From an uncultured Collinsella sp. (lineage in GTDB: Bacteria; Actinomycetota; Coriobacteriia; Coriobacteriales; Coriobacteriaceae), in the NCBI GenBank assembly GCA_959027945.1, contig CAUFRO010000020.1, positions 1 to 39,719 of the forward strand: a stretch of 39,719 nt of DNA, read 5' to 3'. The notes under the pieces were generated by a model. That model ran no database searches. It was not told where the DNA came from and was given only the letters and a program-made list of their open reading frames with translations. The translations under genes and the position numbers were made by a program. This document shows, piece after piece, positions 1 through 7,840 of the stretch; the stretch's first letter is position 1, and each line of letters starts with the position of its first letter.

Positions 1-51
1 GAGCGAAAAATGGATTCTAAAAAAGGCCTTGCCAAATAGGAGCGTCAGGAC

Positions 52-96
52 GCAAAGAGGCTCCGCAGCGCGAAGCGCGATGCGGAGCCTCTTTGC
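52..96 (-). terminator. Hairpin downstream of groEL
   Basis: A perfect 16-bp stem (52-67 with 81-96) encloses a 13-nt loop about 80 bases past the groEL stop. No clear T-run follows it on the minus strand, so it may end transcription poorly or act mainly as a 3' RNA stabiliser. Confidence 0.55.
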
Positions 97-172
97 ATGT
101 CCGAGGACGTTCCGGAGAGAAACCCCCGTCACGCCCCCGGATTCCCGGTGGGAGTTCTAGACCTTGTCGGCC

Positions 173-1810
173 TTAGTACATACCGCCGCCCTGCTGACCA
201 GCGGTGGCAGCAGCGATAGCGTCCTCAAGCTGAGTGTTCTTGGGCACATCGGAGACGGTAGCCTCGGTGATGAGGATCAGGCTGGCGACAGAAGCAGCGT
301 TCTGAAGGGTGACGCGGCTGACCTTGACGGGGTCGAGGACGCCCATCTCGATCATGTCGCCCCACTCGCCGTTGGCAGAGTTGAGACCCTGGCCGGCGGG
401 CAGCTCGGCAACCTTGTCGACCACGACAGCGCCCTCAAAGCCAGCGTTCTTGGCGATGGTGGCGACCGGAGCGGTCAGAGCCTTCTTGACGATATCGACG
501 CCAATCTTCTCCTCGGGGTCGTCGATCTCGACAGCATCGAGCGCAGGAGCAGCGTCCATGAAGGCGACGCCGCCGCCGGCGACGATGCCCTCCTCGACAG
601 CAGCGCGGGTAGCCTGCAGGGCATCCTCGACGCGGTGCTTGATCTCCTTGAGCTCGGACTCGGTAGCAGCGCCGACCTTGATGACGGCAACGCCGCCGGA
701 GAGCTTGGCCAGGCGCTCCTGGAGCTTCTCACGGTCGAAGTCAGAGGTGGTGTTCTCCATCTCGCCCTTGATCTGAGCGATGCGGGCGTCGATGGCCTCC
801 TTGGAGCCAGCGCCGCCGACGACGACGGTGTTGTCCTTGGAGATGGTGACGGACTTAGCGGTACCGAGCATATCGGCGGTGATGTCAGCGACCTTCACGC
901 CCAGCTCGTCCAGAGCAGCCTGGCCACCGGTGAGGACGGCGATGTCCTCCAGGATGCGCTTGCGGCGATCGCCGTAGCCCGGGGCCTTGACGGCGCAGAC
1001 GTTGAGGGCGCCACGGATCTTATTGAGGACGAGGGTCGGCAGAGCCTCGCCATCGATGTCCTCAGCGATGATGAGCAGGCCACGGCCAGCGCGCTGGACA
1101 GCCTCGAGAACAGGCATGATGTCCTGGACGCTGGAGATCTTCTGGTCGGTGATGAGGATGTACGGATCCTTCATCACGGCCTCCATGCGGTCGTTATCCG
1201 TGACGAAGTAAGCGGAGACATAGCCCTTGTCGAACTGCATGCCCTCGACGGTGTCGATGGTGATGTCGAACGTCTGGGAATCCTCGACGGTGATGACGCC
1301 GTCCTTGCCCACGACCTCCATGGCCTCGGCGATCTTCTCGCCGACCTCGGGGTCACCGGCGGAGATGGTACCGACGGAAGCAATCTGCTCCTTGGTCTCG
1401 ACCGGCTTGGCCTGCTTCTTCATCTCGGCGACGGCGGCGTTGACGGCCTTGTCGATGCCGCGACGGATGGCCAGCGGGTTGGCGCCAGCGGCGACGTTGC
1501 GCAGACCGTCGTTGACGATGGCTTGAGCGAGCAGGGTTGCGGTGGTAGTGCCGTCACCCACGGTGTCGTTGGTCTTGGTGGCGACCTCCTTCACCAGCTG
1601 AGCGCCCATGTTCTCGATGTTGTCCTCGAGCTCGATCTCCTTGGCGACAGAAACGCCGTCGTTGGTGATGGTCGGAGCACCGAACGTGCGCTGCAGCGCA
1701 ACGTAGCGACCCTTGGGGCCCATGGTGACGGTAACGGCGTCGGCCAGAGTGTTGACGCCCTTGGCAAGCTTAGCGCGGGCATCGGTGTTGAACGTAATGT
1801 TCTTTGCCAT
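173..1810 (-). CDS. groL: 60 kDa chaperonin GroEL
   Basis: GroEL is the ATP-driven cytoplasmic folding chaperone that works with GroES as a double-ring complex. The 545-residue length is normal for the family and the whole protein is collinear with it. Visible hallmarks are the N-terminal AKNITFNTDAR start, the nucleotide-binding segment VTMGPKGR and the motif GDGTTTATLLAQAI. The C-terminus ends in GQQGGGMY, a short form of the usual Gly-Met tail. The start ATG has a GGAGG-like ribosome site a few bases upstream. It is the second gene of a groES-groEL pair with a 96-base gap, so it is probably co-transcribed from the groES promoter. No second groEL is present in the window. Confidence 0.98.
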   Translation of the reverse strand: MAKNITFNTDARAKLAKGVNTLADAVTVTMGPKGRYVALQRTFGAPTITNDGVSVAKEIELEDNIENMGAQLVKEVATKTNDTVGDGTTTATLLAQAIVNDGLRNVAAGANPLAIRRGIDKAVNAAVAEMKKQAKPVETKEQIASVGTISAGDPEVGEKIAEAMEVVGKDGVITVEDSQTFDITIDTVEGMQFDKGYVSAYFVTDNDRMEAVMKDPYILITDQKISSVQDIMPVLEAVQRAGRGLLIIAEDIDGEALPTLVLNKIRGALNVCAVKAPGYGDRRKRILEDIAVLTGGQAALDELGVKVADITADMLGTAKSVTISKDNTVVVGGAGSKEAIDARIAQIKGEMENTTSDFDREKLQERLAKLSGGVAVIKVGAATESELKEIKHRVEDALQATRAAVEEGIVAGGGVAFMDAAPALDAVEIDDPEEKIGVDIVKKALTAPVATIAKNAGFEGAVVVDKVAELPAGQGLNSANGEWGDMIEMGVLDPVKVSRVTLQNAASVASLILITEATVSDVPKNTQLEDAIAAATAGQQGGGMY

Positions 1811-1906
1811 GGTAGGTAATCCTCCAAAAGAAACGTGACTCGCGTCGCCGCTTCCGAGTCCTATGCGGCGGGCGCGTTCAAAGACGAATCAGAGATTCTG
1901 ACGAGA

Positions 1907-2200
1907 CTAGGCCTCGACAACAGCGTAGATGTCGTCGGCGCGCATCAGCAGATACTTCTCGCCGTCGACCTTGACCTCGTTGCCACCGAACTTACCGTAG
2001 ATGACAACGTCACCGACCTTGACGTCCATGGGGATGCGCTCACCCTTGTCGTTGACCTTGCCGGCACCAACGGCAACGATGGTGCCGCGCTGCGGCTTCT
2101 CCTGGGCGTTGCTGGCGATATACAGACCAGAAGCGGTCTTCTGCTCGGCCTCGTCGGGCTTGACCAGAACACGATCTGCAAGCGGCTTCAAAGACGACAT
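1907..2200 (-). CDS. groS: 10 kDa co-chaperonin GroES
   Basis: GroES caps the GroEL cavity during ATP-dependent folding in the cytoplasm. The 97-residue protein has the family opening LKPLADRVLVKPDEAEQKTA, the mobile-loop region around residues 17-32 and the VGDVVIYGKFGG segment before the C-terminal YLLMRADDIYAVVE. Length and order are standard. A strong AAGGAGGAGAC ribosome site lies directly upstream. It is the first gene of the groES-groEL pair. The upstream region has a degenerate CIRCE-like sequence and, further out, a large inverted repeat, so heat-shock control is plausible but not proven here. Confidence 0.98.
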   Translation of the reverse strand: MSSLKPLADRVLVKPDEAEQKTASGLYIASNAQEKPQRGTIVAVGAGKVNDKGERIPMDVKVGDVVIYGKFGGNEVKVDGEKYLLMRADDIYAVVEA

Positions 2201-2325
2201 GCTTGTCTCCTCCTTTTTGGGCCGCGTGGTTATGCCACGCGAATTAACCCTTTTTGTTTGCGTACGCGTTGAATGGTACCCACGAATGGCGGGTTATACA
2301 ACACGGAGTCAAAAAATCTTATTTT

Positions 2326-2352
2326 TTGGCACTTAGATTTTCTGAATGTCGG
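2326..2352. promoter_or_regulatory. Degenerate CIRCE-like inverted repeat upstream of groES
   Basis: The HrcA operator consensus is TTAGCACTC-N9-GAGTGCTAA. Here the left arm TTGGCACTT matches 7 of 9 positions, the spacer is exactly 9 bases and the right arm GAATGTCGG matches only about half. It lies about 126 bases upstream of the groES start. It could be a decayed or weak HrcA site, or chance. Confidence 0.3.
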
Positions 2353-2367
2353 GGGATAACCCAGCAG

Positions 2368-2504
2368 TGGCTCCCGGGGCGGACCGGAGGGCATGAAGTT
2401 TGCTGCTCTACAGTCCTGCGCAAGACGGAAAGCACATTAAGTGCTTTCCTTTGCGTGCGGAACTCGCGACAAACTTCATGCCCTCCGGTCCGCCCCGGGA
2501 GCCA
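2368..2504. repeat. Perfect 35-bp inverted repeat with a nested hairpin
   Basis: Bases 2368-2402 and 2470-2504 are perfect reverse complements over 35 nt, separated by 67 nt. The spacer holds a second perfect 9-bp hairpin (2427-2435 with 2441-2449, loop ATTAA), itself flanked by CGCAA/TTGCG. No plausible ORF lies inside. The structure resembles a miniature inverted-repeat element or a strongly folded RNA. It sits about 170 bases upstream of groES, in the non-coding block between groES and the amidohydrolase gene. Confidence 0.85.
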
Positions 2505-3040
2505 GGTTGACTAATTCGGGCCCGGCATTCGGAAAAGTCAGTGCAGCAAAATGGCGATGCGGATAGCGACATGGGCATGGTTTTCGCCGCACGCACGGGT
2601 CCCCCAGGGAGCACCGTGCATTTTTGGGAGTATTCAGCAGAGCAGAACGGCTGCATACGCGCCGGACAAACCATATTGGTCCCAAGGACGCCTTCGACCG
2701 GCGATTTGAGTCGGCAGGCAAACCCCGCCAGGACAAAAAGGCATGCTTCGCGCCGCGCCGGACCCCAAAATGACGTCAATCTCCGCAACGTTACTCAGCC
2801 GCAGCGGCACCGGCAGAGCTCGCGGTGCTGAATACTCCGTTTTTTGCACGGTACGGGCGGGGGTACATCAGGATCAGGAAGGACATCCCAGCCTTTTTAT
2901 GCAATCTGTAATGGGAAGTATGCAAAACACCAAGAGATAGCATTGCTGGTGTCCAAATTGAGCGCGGGGCAGCAGCACCTCCGCCCCGCACCCAAATCCA
3001 ACAGAGCAGGGACGCTCATGGCGGATCCCCACCAAAACGC
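2505..3040. other. Non-coding block with an inverted pair of 26-nt motifs
   Basis: No ORF here has both a ribosome site and a recognisable product. Two 26-nt sequences in opposite orientation are nearly reverse complements: 2613-2638 (starts ACCGTGCA, ends TATTCAGC) and 2827-2852 (starts GCTGAATACTCC, ends GCACGGT). They differ only in the central AT-rich bases. A GC-rich 7-bp hairpin lies near 2961-2988. I see no tRNA or other known RNA gene. Confidence 0.5.
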
Positions 3041-3088
3041 AAACGCGGCTCGAGCGCCATCCCAAAATAGGCTGCGCGAGCCGCGTTT
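3034..3088 (-). terminator. Intrinsic terminator downstream of the amidohydrolase gene
   Basis: A perfect 12-bp stem (3041-3052 with 3077-3088, arm AAACGCGGCTCG) lies 19 bases after the stop codon. On the minus strand it is followed by GCGTTTTGG, a short T-run. Confidence 0.6.
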
Positions 3089-3106
3089 AACGGTACGACA
3101 TGAATA

Positions 3107-4744
3107 TTAGCGCTCGTAAATCAAGTTGCCTGCCAGGTAGGTGGCCTGAACTTTTGTGGCCTGGAGGTCTTGGGGGTCAACGATGAGCGGGTTTTGATCC
3201 AGGACTACCAGGTCGGCATACTTGCCGGGCTCCAAGCTGCCGAGGTTTTGCTCGTCGCCCGCTGCATAGGCGCTGCCCAGGGTGTAGTTGCGCAGAGCCG
3301 TTGCCGCATCGATACGCTCGCTCGGCAGCCAACCGCCCTCGGGCCAGTGGCTGCGGGGGTCTTGGCGGGTGATAGCCGTGTAGAGCACGTTCATGCTGGT
3401 AACGGCTGTGATGGGGCTATCGGTGCCGAAGGCTTGGCGGATGCCGCGCTGCTTATAGGTCGCAAACGGCCACATGATGCGGCTACGCTCCAAGCCCAGG
3501 TCGCGCTCCGGACCACCCGGGTCGAGTGTGATATGACAGGGCTGGCTCGAGGCAATGACGTTGAGTTTGCGCAGACGATCGATGTCCTCGGGCAGCAGAT
3601 TCTCCAAATGCTCAAGCGTATTATGGCCGTGCTGGGGCAAGCCGTAGAGCTCTGCCGCCTCCTCAAAGATATCGAGTGCGGCATGGATGGCGCCGTCGCC
3701 GATAACGTGGATGCGCACGGTGTGGCCGCGCTCGGCTGCCGCCAGGACCAGCTTGCGCATGCGCTCGACGGGAACCGTCAGGCGACCTTGATCGCCCGGG
3801 AAGCGCGGGTTGGTATAGGGATCGGTGAGATAGGCCGTGTGTTCGCTCGAGACGCCGTCGAAGAACTGCTTAAAACCAGGCGCCGAGAGCAGCGCGTTGT
3901 TCGCGTAGCGGGTCTGCAGTTCTTCTAAGCGCGATTGGTCATCCAGCAACGTGGGGAACAGATGGGCACGGATGCCCAGTTTGCCAGCTGCCTGCAGTTT
4001 GTCGTAGACGTCATCGCGGATAAAATCGCAGCCCGGCATGGGCATGAGCGACATATCGCATATCGAGGTGATGCCCTGCTCGGCCATCCGCCTCATTTGA
4101 TCGGCGTAAGCGCTTGCGATGCGATCCTCGCCCAGCCACTCAAGGCAGCGCGGTAGCAGCTGCATAGCAGCTGCCTCGTGAGCAATGCCCGTGAGCTCGC
4201 CGTTTGCGTCCTTGTCGTAGCTGCCGCCCGCCGGCGGCTCACTGTCGCGCGTGACGCCGAGCGCCTCGAGTGCACGGCTGTTGAGCCAAAGCGTGTGTCC
4301 GTCGCCCGAATACATAACGCAGGGACGATCGGGGAATGCCGCATCGAGCGACGCCTTGCTAGGATGCTCGGGCGGGTTCCAACGGTAATCGCGCCAGCCC
4401 TGCGTCACAACCCAAGCGTCGTCGGGCAAGTCCTGGGAAAACTCGAGCGCGTGCTGCACCAGCGCAGCCTCGGACGTGCCCATATCCATGAGCATGTACG
4501 ACGAGGAGCCGACCGAGGTATGGAAGAAGTGCAGATGAGCGTCATGGAAACCTGGGCAGACAAACTGCTCGCCGTAATCGATAACCGACGTGGCGGCAGG
4601 AGCGGCGGCAATCACGTCATCGGGCGCACCGACTGCGACGATACGGTCGTCTGCAATGGCAATCGCCAGCTCGCGGGCGGTATCGATGCCGTCTTGCGCG
4701 GTAAAGACGTTCTTGGAGCGGATAATCCGATCGATATGTCGCAT
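3107..4744 (-). CDS. Amidohydrolase family protein (YtcJ-like metal-dependent hydrolase)
   Basis: Cytoplasmic metal-dependent hydrolase of the amidohydrolase superfamily, closest in layout to the YtcJ/exoenzyme-regulatory group. The substrate cannot be read from sequence. Near residue 66 is FHDAHLHFF, which carries the HxH metal ligands of the TIM barrel. A later IHVIGDGAIHAALD segment and the C-terminal GTDSPITAVTSMN carry further expected metal and catalytic residues, and the protein ends with the usual small beta-sandwich (ADLVVLDQNPL). The open frame extends 80 codons further upstream, but that part overlaps the divergent peptidase gene and is not family-like. I chose the ATG at 4744 (MRHIDRIIRS, 545 residues) with a GGGGA site before it; ATGs at 4750 and 4756 are alternatives. 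Confidence 0.85.
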   Translation of the reverse strand: MRHIDRIIRSKNVFTAQDGIDTARELAIAIADDRIVAVGAPDDVIAAAPAATSVIDYGEQFVCPGFHDAHLHFFHTSVGSSSYMLMDMGTSEAALVQHALEFSQDLPDDAWVVTQGWRDYRWNPPEHPSKASLDAAFPDRPCVMYSGDGHTLWLNSRALEALGVTRDSEPPAGGSYDKDANGELTGIAHEAAAMQLLPRCLEWLGEDRIASAYADQMRRMAEQGITSICDMSLMPMPGCDFIRDDVYDKLQAAGKLGIRAHLFPTLLDDQSRLEELQTRYANNALLSAPGFKQFFDGVSSEHTAYLTDPYTNPRFPGDQGRLTVPVERMRKLVLAAAERGHTVRIHVIGDGAIHAALDIFEEAAELYGLPQHGHNTLEHLENLLPEDIDRLRKLNVIASSQPCHITLDPGGPERDLGLERSRIMWPFATYKQRGIRQAFGTDSPITAVTSMNVLYTAITRQDPRSHWPEGGWLPSERIDAATALRNYTLGSAYAAGDEQNLGSLEPGKYADLVVLDQNPLIVDPQDLQATKVQATYLAGNLIYER

Positions 4745-4910
4745 GGGCATCCCCATCTCTGGCAGGAAATTCAACACCCCCGAGTGTACTCCCCCGTCTC
4801 GGTTACAAAATGCCAAGCGGCAAACGGCAGCTTTGCCAGGCCAAGTGGCAGGTGGCATACTGGAATGAGCCTGTACGATTTTGCAAAAACCAGCAAGGAG
4901 CAAATCGACC

Positions 4911-6374
4911 ATGACGAAGACCAAGGCACAGCAAATTATGGCGGCAACCGAGGTTCGCGCGGCAGACGACGTCACCGCGGCCATCCGAGATATCGCCGCC
5001 GAGTTTGAACCCTACATCATCAAGCAGCGCCGGCACTTCCATAAGCATCCGGAGCTGAGCCTTGCCGAGGAGCGCACGACTTCCGACATCGCCAACCAGC
5101 TCGACGCCATGAATATCCCCTACGAGCGCCCGCTCAAGACGGGCCTGGTGGCGACGCTCCGCGGTACCGCGCCCGATGCCTACCGCGAGGACGGCACGCC
5201 GCGCCGCCGTATCCTGCTGCGCGCCGATATCGACGCCCTGCCTGTCACCGAGCAGACCGGCGAGGAGTTCGCCAGCGTCAATGAGGGTTGCATGCACGCC
5301 TGCGGCCACGACTGCCACATCGCCATGATGCTCGGCACGCTGCAAATCCTGCGCCACATGACCGACGACATCCACGGCGAGATCCGCATCGTCTTCCAGC
5401 CCAGTGAGGAAAACGGCCAGGGCGCAAAACTCATGATCGGCACGGGTGTGCTCGACGGCGTCGACGGCGCCTACGCCGCGCACATCTGGAGCGAGGTCGA
5501 CGCCGGTACCGTGAGCTGCGAGCCCGGCCCGCGCATGGCCAATACCGACTGGTTCCGCATCGACGTTCGCGGTACCTCATGCCACGGCGCCATGCCCCAG
5601 CGCGGCCACGACGCCGTTATGGTGGCGGCAGAGATTGTAAACGCCCTGCAGACCATCGTCTCACGCGAAATCAGCCCCTACGAGCCTGCTGTCATCACTG
5701 TCGGCGAGCTGCACGGCGGCACCGCACGCAACGTCATCGCCGGCACCGCCTACCTCGCCGGCACGGTGCGTACCTATGGCGATTCGACGCACGAGGAAAT
5801 GCCCGAGCTCATGCGCCGCATCGTGGAGCACACTGCGGCGGCCCTGGGCGCCGAGGCCGAACTTACCGACTACACCATCGCCAACTATAAGGTCGAAAAC
5901 GACGCCGCCTCGAGCGAGCGTTGTCGTCAGGCCGTGGTCAAGTGCCTGGGTGCGGCCGGCGAAGGCCATTACCGTGGCACGCTTTCGGGCGAGGACTTCT
6001 CGGAGTATCTGCGCCGCGTACCGGGCGTGCTCGCCTTTGTTGGCACGCGCAACCCCCAGATTGGCGCCACGTACGCCCAACATTCTTGCTTCTACAAGAT
6101 TGACGAGTCGGTACTGTCCAAGGGTTCCATGGTAGCCGCCCAGTATGCCATCGACTTTTTGGCCGAGCCCACGCAAGAGGAGCTCGACGGCCCCACGATC
6201 GCCGCGGTTGCCGAAACCAACCCCGACTTGGCCGCCAAACTGCGCTCAGCCAAGGCAACGGCCGCTGAGGCGCGCGACGCCATGCACGATGCCCGCACCG
6301 CCCGCCATGCCGCAATCAAGGGCATCCACGATGCGCGGGCTGCTGCACGCCGCGAGGGGAAGCACGACGAGTAG
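4911..6374 (+). CDS. M20 family metallopeptidase / N-acyl amino acid amidohydrolase
   Basis: Cytoplasmic di-zinc hydrolase of the M20D group (hippurate hydrolase/IAA-amino acid hydrolase type), which cleaves amide bonds of acylated amino acids or short peptides. Visible motifs are RRHFHKHPELS at 40-50, LLRADIDALPV near 102-112, MHACGHDCH at 128-136 and PSEEN at 164-168, followed by the lid domain (SCHGAMPQRGHDAV). The last ~75 residues are an alanine- and charge-rich helical extension not usual in the family. The ATG at 4911 has AAGGAG ten bases upstream; an ATG at 4881 is in frame but lacks one. It is divergently arranged with the amidohydrolase gene, which suggests a shared catabolic role (inference). 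Confidence 0.9.
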   Translation: MTKTKAQQIMAATEVRAADDVTAAIRDIAAEFEPYIIKQRRHFHKHPELSLAEERTTSDIANQLDAMNIPYERPLKTGLVATLRGTAPDAYREDGTPRRRILLRADIDALPVTEQTGEEFASVNEGCMHACGHDCHIAMMLGTLQILRHMTDDIHGEIRIVFQPSEENGQGAKLMIGTGVLDGVDGAYAAHIWSEVDAGTVSCEPGPRMANTDWFRIDVRGTSCHGAMPQRGHDAVMVAAEIVNALQTIVSREISPYEPAVITVGELHGGTARNVIAGTAYLAGTVRTYGDSTHEEMPELMRRIVEHTAAALGAEAELTDYTIANYKVENDAASSERCRQAVVKCLGAAGEGHYRGTLSGEDFSEYLRRVPGVLAFVGTRNPQIGATYAQHSCFYKIDESVLSKGSMVAAQYAIDFLAEPTQEELDGPTIAAVAETNPDLAAKLRSAKATAAEARDAMHDARTARHAAIKGIHDARAAARREGKHDE

Positions 6375-6419
6375 TCAATTCGCCGGCATCTCGCAGTCAT
6401 AGCCACATCGCGATGTCAA

Positions 6420-6455
6420 AGCGGGGGCGGACGTTTCGACTCGTCCGCCCCCGCT
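6420..6455. terminator. Bidirectional terminator between convergent genes
   Basis: A perfect 14-bp GC-rich stem (6420-6433 with 6442-6455, arm AGCGGGGGCGGACG) with an 8-nt loop lies between the convergent peptidase and DUF2752 genes. Short T-rich stretches follow it on both strands. Confidence 0.7.
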
Positions 6456-6474
6456 CATTTGTCAAACGCTATTT

Positions 6475-7014
6475 CTACCATTTCAACCCCGCCCCCAAAT
6501 GGCAGAGCCATCGCGGTTGTTCGAGGTGGATGATATCGGTGGGAACTCCGGCGGGAGCGTGACCACCAAAGAGCAGGCCCGCGTCTGCCGGGTTGATAAG
6601 GCGCACGATCCATACGGCAACGACCAGCACGCACAGAACAATAACCGCAATGTCGATGCCGCGCTTTAGCTTGCTCGACGTCACCTCCTCGCGCACGAAC
6701 GCGAGCACAAACGCAATCGGCACCACCCAAAACAGCGGATGGTAGGCAAAGGCCGCCGCAAAATCGAGGCGCAGTGCTGCCAGCCAGGCCCTCGTCATGC
6801 CACATCCCGGACAGGGAATGCCCGTCATCAGGCGAAACACGCAGCCGATATCGAGCAGGTAGAGTGCGAGCCAGGCGACAAAGAGCGCGCCGATGCAAGA
6901 AAGGGTGCGGCGAATGAGTTCCGCCGCGCCCTTATGTCCCTGGGAGCTGTTCACGCCGCTCTTATCGTTAGGCACGAGCGCCAAGACGGACGTTATAAGC
7001 CGTTGCCATGGCAT
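6475..7014 (-). CDS. DUF2752 family membrane protein
   Basis: Small integral membrane protein of unknown function. The signature FRLMTGIPCPGCGMTRA, with the CPxCGMTRA core, identifies the DUF2752 family. About three hydrophobic helices are visible (around the LSCIGALFVAWLALYLL, HPLFWVVPIAFVLAF and IAVIVLCVLVVAVWIV segments). The open frame begins at 7014, overlapping the upstream zinc-ribbon gene by 47 bases with no clear ribosome site. A GTG at 6954 (159 residues) or at 6975 may be the true start. The tight overlap suggests one transcript with the upstream gene. The end lies 20 bases from a strong shared terminator. Confidence 0.75.
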   Translation of the reverse strand: MPWQRLITSVLALVPNDKSGVNSSQGHKGAAELIRRTLSCIGALFVAWLALYLLDIGCVFRLMTGIPCPGCGMTRAWLAALRLDFAAAFAYHPLFWVVPIAFVLAFVREEVTSSKLKRGIDIAVIVLCVLVVAVWIVRLINPADAGLLFGGHAPAGVPTDIIHLEQPRWLCHLGAGLKW

Positions 7015-7645
7015 TGGTATTCTTGATGATGATGTTCATGGCAAAGATGGGGCCAAGGCCGCACAGCAGCGCGCCGACGATCTGCCACATAAGAACGGTG
7101 GTACCGTTCTCCTGGAACATCAGGCCATAGCGAGGAGCATTAGCCTGCAGGCGGTTGCCGATCTTGTAGTACCAGTAGAGTGCGTAGAAGCCGCAGGTCA
7201 CGAACGACAGCAGGATATATGCTGCCAGACCCGGCGTGGAATCGCCGTCGTCCTGGCACATGACATTGATGTCGCGAGCGAGGCAATAGAGGAAGTAATA
7301 TGAATAGATGCCGCAGGTCACGATGGAAAGCAGGAGCCAGCCGATCACGCCACGGTCGGTTTTAATCGGAGCATAGCCCATCGGGGCAGGTGCAGGCTGC
7401 TGAGCATACTGCTGCTGACCGGTGTACTGCTGCTGGCCGGCGTACTGCTGCTGAGGCTGAGGCTGAACTGCCTGAACCGGAGTGGGCTGAATCTGCGTGG
7501 GCTGCGGAGCAGGCTGGGGCTGAGGTGCAGGCTGCGGCGCGGGCTGCGGAGCAGGAGCAGCGGAAGCGGCACCGACGGCAGAACCGCAGACGGGGCAGAA
7601 TTTGGCATCATCCGAAATGGGAGAACCACAAGTGGGACAGAACAT
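6968..7645 (-). CDS. Zinc-ribbon membrane protein (DUF4234-like)
   Basis: The 225-residue protein begins with a double-cysteine zinc ribbon (MFCPTCGSPISDDAKFCPVC). A proline/glutamine-rich linker to about residue 95 follows, then a hydrophobic region with repeated VTCGIYSYYFLY and VTCGFYALYWYYKI segments typical of DUF4234 domains. A role in membrane organisation or stress is possible but the function is unknown. A very good AAAAGGAG ribosome site lies six bases before the ATG. A perfect 7-bp hairpin (7663-7679) sits just upstream of that site, and the palindrome TGTTGCGCAACA lies 75 bases upstream of the start. The next gene on the minus strand (DUF4013-like) has the same zinc-ribbon/linker/membrane plan. 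Confidence 0.8.
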   Translation of the reverse strand: MFCPTCGSPISDDAKFCPVCGSAVGAASAAPAPQPAPQPAPQPQPAPQPTQIQPTPVQAVQPQPQQQYAGQQQYTGQQQYAQQPAPAPMGYAPIKTDRGVIGWLLLSIVTCGIYSYYFLYCLARDINVMCQDDGDSTPGLAAYILLSFVTCGFYALYWYYKIGNRLQANAPRYGLMFQENGTTVLMWQIVGALLCGLGPIFAMNIIIKNTNAMATAYNVRLGARA

Positions 7646-7720
7646 AAGCTTCTCCTTTTCCTAAGGCGTTACACGCCTTCAAACCTTACACGTCTATGTT
7701 CTCAACAATAGCCGCGACGT

Positions 7721-7735
7721 TGTTGCGCAACATTG
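7721..7735. promoter_or_regulatory. Palindrome TGTTGCGCAACA shared with another promoter region
   Basis: The 12-bp palindrome (7721-7732) plus TTG forms a 15-nt sequence. The same 15 nt occurs at 24024-24038, 65 bases upstream of the coiled-coil surface protein gene; here it lies 75 bases upstream of the zinc-ribbon gene. A common operator is possible. Confidence 0.45.
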
Positions 7736-7794
7736 ACCAATTTCCGAGAAATATTGCTGCAACCGTTTTCCCAGGCATTTTCTTGCTTTCGCAG

Positions 7795-7833
7795 TAGAAA
7801 AAGGCACCCCGGGCTCAGTTGCCCAGGGCGCCT
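7795..7833 (-). terminator. Intrinsic terminator of the DUF4013-like gene
   Basis: A 13-bp stem with two G-U pairs (7802-7814 with 7821-7833) and a 6-nt loop is followed on the minus strand by TTTTTC. It lies 8 bases after the stop codon. Confidence 0.85.
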
Positions 7834-7840
7834 CGACCGA

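Noticed and set aside
164..1819. A 551-codon open frame on the plus strand opposite groEL
   Set aside because: It is a shadow of groEL created by GC-biased codon use. It is rich in Gly, Asp, Val and Leu with no family features.
2296..2313. TTGACT and TATAAC as a groES promoter
   Set aside because: On the minus strand they are only 8 bp apart, too close to serve as -35 and -10 of one promoter.
2408..2788. A 126-codon minus-strand frame through the 35-bp inverted repeat
   Set aside because: It runs through both hairpins, has no good ribosome site and no recognisable protein features.
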